A stretch of 14,011 nt of DNA, taken from the NCBI GenBank assembly GCA_028282045.1, contig JANQIS010000236.1, positions 1 through 14,011 on the forward strand. Direction: 5' to 3'. Position numbers and translations under genes: made by a program. Source of the stretch: Gammaproteobacteria bacterium (GTDB lineage: Bacteria; Pseudomonadota; Gammaproteobacteria; Francisellales; CACEW01). The notes under the pieces were generated by a model, which was given only the letters and a program-made list of their open reading frames with translations, ran no database searches and was not told the DNA's origin. The stretch's first letter is position 1, and every line of letters starts with the position of its first letter. Of this stretch, positions 1 to 6,529 are shown piece after piece.

Positions 1-380
1 CCGGTGGATCGCTTAAGCAACCGACGTATCAGCAAGTTTGTGCTGGTCATAGCGGCCATTATGAAGCCACACTAGTGATTTTTGATCCGCATCAAACTGA
101 TGTAACAACCTTGTATCGTTTGTTTTTTAATATTCATGATGCCCGCCAGCGTGATGGTCAGGGCCCGGATATCGGGCCACAGTATCGTTCAGCGATTTTC
201 ACTTTGCACGATCAGCAAAGGCACCAGGCTCAAGCATTAATGAATGAGTTAGCACAAAACGGTTCACCATTAGCGACGCAGGTCTTGCCATTTGAACAAT
301 TTTGGCCGGCTGAGGATTATCATCAACATTATTATGCCAATCGTCATGAGCAACCAACCTGCCACTTTCGCCGTGGTTGA
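1..380 (+). CDS. msrA: Peptide-methionine (S)-S-oxide reductase MsrA, 3' part only
   Basis: The reading frame is open from the left edge (first complete codon at 3) and ends with TGA at 378-380, giving the last 125 residues. MsrA reduces methionine-S-sulfoxide in proteins and free methionine, a cytoplasmic oxidative-damage repair step using thioredoxin. Visible family features are PTYQQVCAGHSGHYEA, then FDPHQ, LFFNIHDARQRDGQGPDIGPQYRSAIF (as two stretches: the FF..HD core and the GxDxGxQYRSAIF block) and a C-terminal PTCHFRR matching the usual YTCHxLR end that carries the resolving cysteine. The catalytic GCFW motif lies upstream of the window. Any internal start, such as GTG at 75, would be artefactual because the homology runs through it. 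The last 35 bases overlap the start of the next gene, suggesting co-transcription. Confidence 0.93.
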   Translation, partial: GGSLKQPTYQQVCAGHSGHYEATLVIFDPHQTDVTTLYRLFFNIHDARQRDGQGPDIGPQYRSAIFTLHDQQRHQAQALMNELAQNGSPLATQVLPFEQFWPAEDYHQHYYANRHEQPTCHFRRG

Positions 381-1062
381 ACACTACGAATTGCGCCAAA
401 GCCCACGGCGTAAAACCATGGCATTGCGGGTGGAGCATCAGCGCCTGGTGGTGTTGGCACCCCAGCACATACGCCAGCGAGAGATCCAGTGTTTCATCCA
501 TCAGCACAGTGATTGGATTAAAAGACAAGTGCGTCTGCAGCAAAGCCGTGAACAGGCCATCATGCAAAAGCAATTCAAACATGGCGGTGAGTTTACTTTC
601 TTAGGGCAGCCTTACACGCTCAATGTCATTAGCGGCAGCAAGCATGCGCATGTCATGTTACAAGACCAGCATATTCTCATGCACTTACCACAGGACGATA
701 GCGCCAGTGTCAAGGTCAGTTTGTTTGCCTGGTATCGACAACAGGCTCAACAATATTTCACGCAACAAACCCATGAAATGGCTGCTATAACTGATAAAAA
801 CTGTCGGCAGATCCGTATTGGTGATTTTAAACGCCAGTGGGGCAGTTGTTCACGCCAGGGTATCATTCGCTATCACTGGCCCTTAATCCAGGCATGCCAA
901 AGTGTGGTTGATTATGTTATTGCTCATGAAGTCAGCCATTTAACTTATATGAATCACTCGGCTGATTTTTGGCAATTGGTGAAGCGACTCTGCCCTGATT
1001 ATCAGGTCCAGCGTCGTTGGCTAAAAGACCAGGGGCATTTGTTGCGGTTTTTACTTGGCTAA
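346..1062 (+). CDS. YgjP-like (DUF45) zinc metallopeptidase
   Basis: This 238-residue protein belongs to the YgjP/DUF45 (SprT/WLM-like) putative metalloprotease family; the physiological substrate is not known. The N-terminal half has the family's beta-rich pattern (RRKTMALRVE, then WIKRQ). The C-terminal half carries RIGDFKRQWGSCSRQGIIRYHW, visible here as the WGSC block, followed by the zinc site HEVSH at about residues 194-198 and a third histidine ligand in NHSADFW (about H204). The C-terminal WLKDQGH is also typical. No signal peptide is seen, so it is probably cytoplasmic. The frame stays open upstream to TTG 292, but that would run deep into msrA. ATG 346 (MSNQ) or ATG 334 are likelier; neither has a good Shine-Dalgarno sequence, and translation is probably coupled to msrA, which it overlaps by 35 bases. 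Confidence 0.85.
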   Translation: MSNQPATFAVVEHYELRQSPRRKTMALRVEHQRLVVLAPQHIRQREIQCFIHQHSDWIKRQVRLQQSREQAIMQKQFKHGGEFTFLGQPYTLNVISGSKHAHVMLQDQHILMHLPQDDSASVKVSLFAWYRQQAQQYFTQQTHEMAAITDKNCRQIRIGDFKRQWGSCSRQGIIRYHWPLIQACQSVVDYVIAHEVSHLTYMNHSADFWQLVKRLCPDYQVQRRWLKDQGHLLRFLLG

Positions 1063-1070
1063 GATGGACT

Positions 1071-1394
1071 TTATTTTTCTAGTAAATGGCGTTTTTCTGT
1101 TACTTCACGCCACGCATCAGCATCATCCAAAGCAGGTTTTACTTCAGTGATATTAGGCCACTGCTGAGATAATTGGGCATTGAGGGCGAGAAATTCCTTC
1201 TGATCTTGTGGCAACTCGTCTTCTGAATAAATCGCCTCAATCGGGCATTCTGGCTCACACAAGGCACAATCGATACATTCATCTGGGTTGATAACCAGGA
1301 AATTGGGGCCTTCATAAAAACAATCGACTGGACAGACTTCAACACAATCGGTGTATTTACACTTAATGCATTTTTCAGTGACCACAAACGTCAT
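1071..1394 (-). CDS. fdxA: Seven-iron ferredoxin FdxA (3Fe-4S/4Fe-4S)
   Basis: The 107-residue protein is a close match to the Azotobacter FdI type of soluble low-potential electron carrier. Counting from MTFVV, cysteines at 9, 17 and 50 fit the ligands of the 3Fe-4S cluster, and 21, 40, 43 and 46 fit those of the 4Fe-4S cluster; C12 and C25 are the family's extra conserved cysteines. The motifs CIKCKYTDCVEVCPVDCF and ECIDCALCEPECP are intact, and the C-terminal extension ending in LLEK is of normal length. The frame is open upstream to 1691, but homology starts at the ATG at 1394. A GGAGG lies 6 bases before it; the adjacent ATG at 1397 would leave only 3. The gene converges with the DUF45 gene and diverges from the T4-type nuclease. 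Its redox partner is not visible here. Confidence 0.95.
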   Translation of the reverse strand: MTFVVTEKCIKCKYTDCVEVCPVDCFYEGPNFLVINPDECIDCALCEPECPIEAIYSEDELPQDQKEFLALNAQLSQQWPNITEVKPALDDADAWREVTEKRHLLEK

Positions 1395-1425
1395 CATTTC
1401 CCTCCAACGATAATGAGCTTGATGT

Positions 1426-1453
1426 ATTGTAACGTGCAAAGTGTTATGTGCAA
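1426..1453 (-). promoter_or_regulatory. Possible sigma-70 promoter for fdxA
   Basis: On the minus strand TACAAT (1431-1426) sits 16 bases downstream of TTGCAC (1453-1448). The -10 matches consensus at five of six positions, the -35 only at three. A second GTGCAA copy lies between the two boxes (1434-1439). The placement gives a leader of about 25-30 bases to the fdxA start. This is pattern matching only. Confidence 0.3.
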
Positions 1454-1674
1454 TGTTTTCATCAAAGGTAGCATTGCCAGGCTTAGCACACTGTGCTGCT
1501 GCACTTTGTTCAAGGCTGCTGGTATAGTGTGAGCTATTAAAGAGTATCTTTGCAGTGCATGTTGGTTTATCTATTGCATTCTGATGACGGTTTGGTGAAG
1601 CATAACTTGCAGGTAGTTTGCTGTGATAGCGCGAGTATATGCCTTGATGTGTTGTTTCAAGCCCAGCGCGCGCA

Positions 1675-2451
1675 ATGGCTGATAACATCATGATGGAACA
1701 TGTGCTTTGTTATGATTTATCAAACGTAGCCTACCTGGCTACGGCATTTTTAGAACAAGGTTTTGAAACCCGTTCAGGTGCGGTTCAGCGCCTGTACCAG
1801 TCCATTCGCACGCTTTGCCGCCAACTTTACTTTGAGGTTAAAGCCGATATGACTCTGTTTGCCTGTGATTCATCACCTTATTGGCGCCATGATGTCTTTC
1901 CTGACTATAAAGCCAATCGTGTTGACTCGGTATTGCGTGATTGTGTGCGTGCGGCCATTGCGGTGTTTAAATCACAGCATGAACGCTTTTGTATTGAAGT
2001 TGATGGTTGTGAGGCTGACGATGTGATGTATGCTCTGGCACAACAAAATGAAGCACGGCTGACATTCATTAGTATGGATGGTGATTTGCATCAATTGGTC
2101 GATCAGCAGGTGAGTATTTATCATCCGCGTCAAAGGGCATTTTTGAAACCATTATCAACAGTACAGCGCGATTTTGAACTGTTTGTAAAGTGTATTCGTG
2201 GTGACCGTGGTGACCGTGGTGATAATATTCCTTCGGCTTATCCTTACGTCACCAAAAAACGTCTCAAACGTGCTTTTACTGAACCTCAGTCCATGCAGAA
2301 ATTAATGACAACACGCATTGCGGATGGTTCGATTGTCGAAGATAACTACCGTTTGAACCGCCAGCTAATCGATTTGTCACAGATTCCGCTGGAATTACAC
2401 AATGAGGTCCAGTCGGTCATAGAAGAAACCCTGGTGTTGTGTCAGGCATAA
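1675..2451 (+). CDS. 5'-3' exonuclease/flap endonuclease resembling phage T4 RNase H
   Basis: This 258-residue protein is a FEN/PIN-like 5' nuclease, a family that removes RNA primers and 5' flaps with two metal ions. All acidic positions can be placed: D14 in CYDLSN, D65 in ACDSSPYW, E113 and D115 in CEADD, D135 and D137 in SMDGD, then the GDxxDN turn at 176-184. YWRHDVFPDYKANR (69-82) parallels the YWRR...YYKKNR stretch of T4 RNase H as I remember it, as do the spacing of the later blocks and the C-terminal IDLSQIP. It looks less like bacterial Xni or the PolA 5' domain, and there is no polymerase domain. Residues 175-183 are three tandem RGD units, a one-unit expansion of the usual turn. 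Start choice is uncertain: ATG 1675, 1690 or 1693, none with a clear Shine-Dalgarno. nadB follows after 18 bases, so co-transcription is likely. Confidence 0.85.
   Translation: MADNIMMEHVLCYDLSNVAYLATAFLEQGFETRSGAVQRLYQSIRTLCRQLYFEVKADMTLFACDSSPYWRHDVFPDYKANRVDSVLRDCVRAAIAVFKSQHERFCIEVDGCEADDVMYALAQQNEARLTFISMDGDLHQLVDQQVSIYHPRQRAFLKPLSTVQRDFELFVKCIRGDRGDRGDNIPSAYPYVTKKRLKRAFTEPQSMQKLMTTRIADGSIVEDNYRLNRQLIDLSQIPLELHNEVQSVIEETLVLCQA
2197..2223 (+). repeat. Three tandem 9-bp units inside the nuclease gene
   Basis: The unit CGTGGTGAC occurs at 2197-2205 and 2206-2214, and a third time at 2215-2223 with one change (GAT for GAC). It is in frame and encodes Arg-Gly-Asp three times. The usual family motif here needs only GDxxDN, so one unit looks like an added slippage copy. 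Confidence 0.9.
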
Positions 2452-2469
2452 TTGGGTTGAGGTCAGGCA

Positions 2470-4008
2470 ATGCAGATCGATACTGATATTTTGATTTTAG
2501 GTAGTGGTGCTGCCGGACTGTGTGCGGCATTACATTTGGCGAAGACCCATCGGGTGGCCGTGCTGTGTAAAAGTGCTTTGTATGAAGGCTCGACCCGTTA
2601 TGCACAAGGTGGTATTGCGGCTGTGCTGAGTATGGAGGATAGTGTCCAGGCTCATGTGCGCGATACTATGATTGCTGGCTGTGGGGTGAATGATGAGGCA
2701 GTAGTGCGCTTTACGGTAGAGCAGGGTCCTGCTGCTATTGAGTGGTTGATTGATCAGGGTGTGCCATTTACAAAGGAACACACTGCTGATGGTAAAATAC
2801 GCTATCACCTTGCGCGAGAAGGCGGTCATTCACATCGGCGTATCATTCACTCTGACGATGCAACGGGTGAATCTGTGGTGCAAACGCTCATGCATAAAGT
2901 GCAGGCCCAGCCCAATATCACTATCTATGAGTACCACCTTGGTATTGATTTGATCCGTGATGCGCAGCGTTGTTTAGGTTGTTATGTGTATAATCAGCGG
3001 GAAAAGCGCGTAGATGTGTTTGCATCTAAAGCTGTGCTGTTGGCAACTGGTGGGGCTAGCCGTGCCTATCTGTATACCACCAATCCTGCCGTTTCCAGTG
3101 GTGATGGTATTGCGATGGCCCGGCGTGCTGGTTGCCAGATCCGTGATATGGAGTTTAATCAATTCCATCCTACTTGTTTGTATCATCCGCAGGCCGGATC
3201 ATTTTTACTGACCGAAGCTTTACGGGGAGAGGGCGCTTACCTGCGCTTGCCGGATGGTACACGCTTTATGGCACAGTTTGATGAGCGGGCTGAACTAGCC
3301 CCGCGGGATATTGTAGCACGAGCGATTGACCATGAAATGAAGCGGTTAGGTTTGGACTGTGTTTATTTGGATATTTCTCACCGGCCTAAAACGTTTATTG
3401 TTGAGCACTTTCCTAATGTCTATCAACGCTGTCTTAAATATGGTTTTGATATGGCTACTGAGCCGGTGCCTGTGGTGCCGGCAGCGCATTATACTTGTGG
3501 TGGTGTCGTAGTCGATCAGTGTGCTCAGACATCGTTGCCAGGGCTTTATGCCGCCGGTGAGGTGAGTTGTACCGGTTTACATGGGGCTAACCGTATGGCG
3601 AGTAACTCCCTGTTGGAGTGTTTGGTCTATGCTAAAGCAGCGGCAGAAGCAATGGTGCAACATACCGCCAGGGTTGAAGCGCCCAAGGTGTTGACAGCTT
3701 GGGATGAGAGCTGGGTGGAAGATTTCGACGAAGCGGTTTTAGTCTCGCAAAACTGGGATGAGATTCGTCGTTGTATGTGGAGTTATGTGGGGATTGTGCG
3801 CAGCAATAAACGTCTGCAACGAGCCAAAGCACGCATTGAATTACTTAAAAGTGAAATCAATGAATTCTATGCTCATTTCAGGGTGACGCGTGATCTGATT
3901 GAGTTGCGTAATTTGATTGTGGTTGCTGACTTAATTGTTGATGCTGCCATCGCCAGGAAAGAAAGTATTGGGCTCCATTACAATGTGGATTACCCAAGTG
4001 AGGTGTGA
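2470..4008 (+). CDS. nadB: L-aspartate oxidase NadB
   Basis: NadB oxidises L-aspartate to iminoaspartate with FAD, the first step of de novo NAD synthesis; NadA then condenses the product to quinolinate. The 512-residue protein begins with the FAD dinucleotide-binding motif ILGSGAAGLCAALHLA (about residues 9-24). It continues with STRYAQGGIAAV, EGGHSHRRIIHSDDATG, the FNQFHPT and LLTEALRGEGAYL blocks, RDIVARAID, and PAAHYTCGGVVVD with LPGLYAAGEVSCTGLHGANRMASNSLLE (cited as adjoining blocks). The C-terminal helical domain is present and ends just after GLHYNVDYP, somewhat shorter than the 540-residue E. coli enzyme but not obviously truncated. GAGG at 2459-2462 is spaced 7 bases from the ATG. 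nadA and nadC are not in the window. The gene is probably co-transcribed with the preceding nuclease and may read on into lysS. Confidence 0.97.
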   Translation: MQIDTDILILGSGAAGLCAALHLAKTHRVAVLCKSALYEGSTRYAQGGIAAVLSMEDSVQAHVRDTMIAGCGVNDEAVVRFTVEQGPAAIEWLIDQGVPFTKEHTADGKIRYHLAREGGHSHRRIIHSDDATGESVVQTLMHKVQAQPNITIYEYHLGIDLIRDAQRCLGCYVYNQREKRVDVFASKAVLLATGGASRAYLYTTNPAVSSGDGIAMARRAGCQIRDMEFNQFHPTCLYHPQAGSFLLTEALRGEGAYLRLPDGTRFMAQFDERAELAPRDIVARAIDHEMKRLGLDCVYLDISHRPKTFIVEHFPNVYQRCLKYGFDMATEPVPVVPAAHYTCGGVVVDQCAQTSLPGLYAAGEVSCTGLHGANRMASNSLLECLVYAKAAAEAMVQHTARVEAPKVLTAWDESWVEDFDEAVLVSQNWDEIRRCMWSYVGIVRSNKRLQRAKARIELLKSEINEFYAHFRVTRDLIELRNLIVVADLIVDAAIARKESIGLHYNVDYPSEV

Positions 4009-4036
4009 ATGATGATGTGCTATAGGAGTAAACCCC

Positions 4037-4084
4037 ATGCTACACTATGCAACTACTGATAATAGCCGGTATCCTAAGTTATGA
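4037..4084 (+). CDS. 15-codon leader ORF upstream of lysS
   Basis: ATG at 4037 is preceded by AGGAG (4024-4028) at 8 bases and opens a frame encoding MLHYATTDNSRYPKL. Its TGA (4082-4084) overlaps the lysS ATG (4081-4083) in an ATGA junction. lysS itself has no recognisable Shine-Dalgarno, since the bases before it read ccggtatcctaagtt. The arrangement therefore suggests translational coupling. A lysine codon (AAG) lies two codons before the stop, which could make the leader sensitive to charged tRNA-Lys, but this is speculation. The alternative is that the AGGAG and ORF are fortuitous in a 72-base intergenic gap. Confidence 0.45.
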   Translation: MLHYATTDNSRYPKL

Positions 4085-5595
4085 GTCAAGTCGCTTCAGA
4101 ACCACAACAACCTCAGTTAGATGAGAATGATATCATTGCACAGCGGCGCGATAAGTTAAAACAAATCCGCCAGACACAGCCATGTGCGTTCCCTAACCAT
4201 TTTAAACGTGACACGTTGGCCAATCATCTTTACGCTGAATTTGGCGGTATGAGCAAAGAAGCGCTCGAAGATGTGCATGATCGTTATAAGTTGGCCGGGC
4301 GCATCATGCTGCGCCGAGTCATGGGTAAAGCCAGTTTTATTACTATTCAAGATATGTCCGGACGCATTCAAGCGTATTTGCGCAAAAATGACCTGCCTGA
4401 AGGGATGTATGACCAATTCAAGACTTGGGATATCGGTGATATTGTCGGCATTGAAGGCTCGGTGTTTAAGACGAATACAGGTGAGCTATCGATTCATGCC
4501 ACTAATGTGGTGTTGCTGGCCAAGTCATTACGTCCACTACCGGACAAATTCCATGGTCTGGCGAATCAGGAACAGCGCTATCGTCAGCGCTACATTGATT
4601 TAATGGTAAATGAAACCAGTCGACGGGTGTTTCAGATCCGCTCGCAGTTGATCGAAGCAGTGCGTCATTTCTTAGTGGAACACCAATTTATCGAGGTTGA
4701 AACTCCGATGATGCAGATTATTCCCGGTGGGGCAGCAGCCAGACCATTTAAAACATTTCATAACGCGCTGGATTTGGAGATGTATCTGCGTATTGCGCCG
4801 GAACTGTATTTGAAACGTTTAGTGGTGGGTGGTTTTGAGCGTGTATTTGAGATCAACCGTAATTTTCGTAATGAAGGCTTGTCAACACGCCATAACCCTG
4901 AATTTACTATGCTGGAATTTTACCAGGCTTATGCTGATTACCATGATTTAATGGACCTAACTGAGCAATTGTTTCATTATCTGGCAGAAAGAGTCCTTGG
5001 CAAGCCGCAACTGGTGTATCAGGGCGAGACCTATGATCTGACCAAGCCTTTTGCGCGCATGAGTGTGATTGAATCGATTCTACAGTTCAATCCCTCTTTT
5101 AAAGAGTCGGACTTATACAATATTGATAGTGCGGTAAAAATGGCACAGGATTTAGGTATTAATGTTGATAAAAGTTGGGGCCTGGGTAAGGTTCAAATTG
5201 AGATTTTTGAGAAAACCGTTGAGCATAACCTGCACCAACCAACATTTATTACCCAATATCCGGCAGAGGTTTCTCCTTTAGCACGACGCAACGATGACAA
5301 CCCGTTTGTTACCGATCGTTTTGAGTTTTTTATGGGGGGGCGCGAGATCGCCAATGGCTTTTCTGAATTGAATGACCCACAGGATCAAGCCGAGCGCTTC
5401 CAGCAACAAGTTGTCGCTAAAAATACCGGTGATGAAGAGGCTATGTTTTACGACGCTGACTATGTCACGGCACTGGAATATGGCATGCCGCCTACGGCTG
5501 GCGAGGGCATTGGTATTGATCGTCTGGTAATGCTCTTTACTGATTGTACGTCTATTCGTGATGTGCTGCTGTTTCCTCATATGCGGCCGGATTAA
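4081..5595 (+). CDS. lysS: Lysyl-tRNA synthetase, class II
   Basis: This 504-residue enzyme charges tRNA-Lys with lysine at the expense of ATP, in the cytoplasm. It has the normal class II LysRS length and order. An N-terminal helix (IIAQRRDKLKQIR, AFPNHFKRD) leads into the OB-fold anticodon-binding domain (VMGKASFITIQDMSGRIQAY). Next come motif 1 (FIEVETPMMQ with GGAAARPF), motif 2 (FERVFEINRNFRNEG, then TRHNPEFTMLEFY) and motif 3 (GEGIGIDRLVMLFT), ending with VLLFPHMRPD. No frameshift or missing catalytic residue is apparent. The start matches the usual family N-terminus. It lacks its own Shine-Dalgarno but overlaps the stop of a short leader ORF. The prfB gene that precedes lysS in E. coli is not here; nadB takes that place. 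No convincing terminator follows the TAA. Confidence 0.98.
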   Translation: MSQVASEPQQPQLDENDIIAQRRDKLKQIRQTQPCAFPNHFKRDTLANHLYAEFGGMSKEALEDVHDRYKLAGRIMLRRVMGKASFITIQDMSGRIQAYLRKNDLPEGMYDQFKTWDIGDIVGIEGSVFKTNTGELSIHATNVVLLAKSLRPLPDKFHGLANQEQRYRQRYIDLMVNETSRRVFQIRSQLIEAVRHFLVEHQFIEVETPMMQIIPGGAAARPFKTFHNALDLEMYLRIAPELYLKRLVVGGFERVFEINRNFRNEGLSTRHNPEFTMLEFYQAYADYHDLMDLTEQLFHYLAERVLGKPQLVYQGETYDLTKPFARMSVIESILQFNPSFKESDLYNIDSAVKMAQDLGINVDKSWGLGKVQIEIFEKTVEHNLHQPTFITQYPAEVSPLARRNDDNPFVTDRFEFFMGGREIANGFSELNDPQDQAERFQQQVVAKNTGDEEAMFYDADYVTALEYGMPPTAGEGIGIDRLVMLFTDCTSIRDVLLFPHMRPD

Positions 5596-6181
5596 GATAG
5601 ATAACCCTGGCCGTTGAGACGCTTAAAATAACCGCCGTATATGTCAATTAAAAAGATGTTTCGCGTTACATCATCTGCTATTACTAATTATAAAACGCGC
5701 CACATGTGCATTGTAGTGTAAAATTATTACTTATTATGCATTTGCCGATAATGCATGGCCTTAAATGTGGGCCTTGAAATGTTAGCAAATTTTTACCAAA
5801 TGTTTTTATCGGTAAATTTATAAGGCAATCGTCAAAGTAACCTTAGAGGTTAACCTGCTAAATTAACTATTTTTCCAATATATCGTGTTTGCAAAAGATG
5901 CGATGCTCAATATCTTGTATAACAGTTTGCTCTTGCGTTACCAACAAATTATTCACAGGTTATTCGTTTTATGATGCCATTGTAGTGCTGTTGTTTTCTG
6001 GGTGTGGTTGCTATGCGGCCATTTTAGGCGTTGCGGTCTGAACATATAACAGACGCCAACCTTGTGGGTGTGTCAGGAGAAATTATAATTAATGCACGCC
6101 GCAGGGAAAAGGCATTGTAATCATGGAGGAGGGGAGACTCATAAAAATAACAAACTACCTTATAACTTTGAGAGGTGAGTG
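5596..6181 (+). other. Gene-free region with several short inverted repeats
   Basis: I find no credible protein gene in this stretch; short ORFs of 19-28 codons near its right end (starting at 6092 and 6123) are unsupported. It contains a run of inverted repeats. CGCGTT/AACGCG lies at 5662-5667 and 5694-5699. ATGCATT/AATGCAT is a 7-bp stem with a 7-base loop at 5736-5756. TTTACC/GGTAAA lies at 5792-5797 and 5811-5816. TAACCT/AGGTTA is at 5838-5852 and merges with the palindrome AGGTTAACCT at 5847-5856. GTCTG/CAGAC lies around 6035-6054. A single DnaA-box-like TTATTCACA occurs at 5949-5957. The region could hold an untranslated RNA, regulatory sites, or decayed sequence; I do not recognise a known RNA family. 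Confidence 0.5.
6062..6089 (+). promoter_or_regulatory. Candidate sigma-70 promoter for the 69-residue secreted protein gene
   Basis: A perfect TATAAT at 6084-6089 lies 16 bases after TTGTGG (6062-6067), which matches the -35 consensus at its first three positions. Transcription would start near 6096 and leave a leader of about 85 bases containing a purine-rich GGAGGAGGGGAG (6126-6137), well upstream of the start codon's own Shine-Dalgarno. Confidence 0.4.
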
Positions 6182-6391
6182 ATGAAAATGCGTCTAACAA
6201 TTATTACTACAATCGTATTGAACGTTGCAGCATTAGCTGGATTGAGCCTAATTTCCATGTCTGCTCATGCAGCAGGCTTAACTGCGACGGGCTCGTCACT
6301 TGCCACTTCTTCTTTTTTAGCAGGTGTACATCAGTTTTTTGTATCCCATGTCCAGTTTTATTTAAGCCAAAGCTCATTGGCTATGGCTTAA
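6182..6391 (+). CDS. Small predicted secreted protein, 69 residues
   Basis: I do not recognise a family. The N-terminus is a classical signal peptide: basic MKMR, a hydrophobic stretch over about residues 5-25, and the signal peptidase I site SAHA just before A31. That leaves a mature peptide of about 39 residues, rich in Ser, Ala and aromatic residues (QFFVSHVQFYLSQSS), with no cysteine and no lipobox. It would be released to the periplasm or beyond. ATG 6182 is chosen because GAGG at 6172-6175 is 6 bases upstream; GTG 6179 and ATG 6188 are in-frame alternatives. A promoter-like sequence lies upstream and a strong terminator 70 bases downstream, so the gene appears to be its own transcription unit. 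It overlaps the stop of a 19-codon ORF starting at 6123 (TGATG), probably by chance. The general plan resembles the other small secreted protein at 9350-9631. Confidence 0.6.
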   Translation: MKMRLTIITTIVLNVAALAGLSLISMSAHAAGLTATGSSLATSSFLAGVHQFFVSHVQFYLSQSSLAMA

Positions 6392-6458
6392 GTGTTTGCG
6401 TAGCAGCATGAGGCGATAACAATAATAAGCAGTCCTCATTAAGTGTTGTTAACGTTTT

Positions 6459-6485
6459 AAAAGCCCGCTAAATGCGGGCTTTTTC
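6459..6485 (+). terminator. Rho-independent terminator between the small secreted protein gene and rpiA
   Basis: A 9-bp perfect stem AAAGCCCGC (6460-6468) / GCGGGCTTT (6474-6482) with the five-base loop TAAAT, followed by a T-rich run. It ends the upstream unit about 45 bases before the rpiA start, so rpiA needs its own promoter, which I could not identify. Confidence 0.92.
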
Positions 6486-6529
6486 TTTCTCTGCTATCAT
6501 AACATTTTGTGTCAATAGAGACTGAAATA

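Noticed and set aside
199..582. 127-codon minus-strand ORF across the msrA/DUF45 junction
   Set aside because: It lies opposite two plus-strand genes with clear family motifs and has no recognisable domain.
1395..1691. Open frame extending fdxA upstream by 99 codons on the minus strand
   Set aside because: FdxA homology begins at MTFVV, where a GGAGG is correctly placed. The upstream translation has no family features and runs into the divergent nuclease gene; it is an absence of stops by chance.
4037..4084. Programmed frameshift joining the leader ORF to lysS, by analogy with prfB
   Set aside because: The junction lacks the prfB-type slippery CUU-UGA with internal Shine-Dalgarno, and lysS already begins at its usual N-terminus; simple stop-start overlap explains it.
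5949..5957. TTATTCACA, a DnaA-box-like nonamer in the gene-free region, as a possible replication origin
   Set aside because: It is a single loose match with no second box, no dnaA or dnaN, gidA/mnmG or other origin genes, and no clear AT-rich unwinding repeat array.
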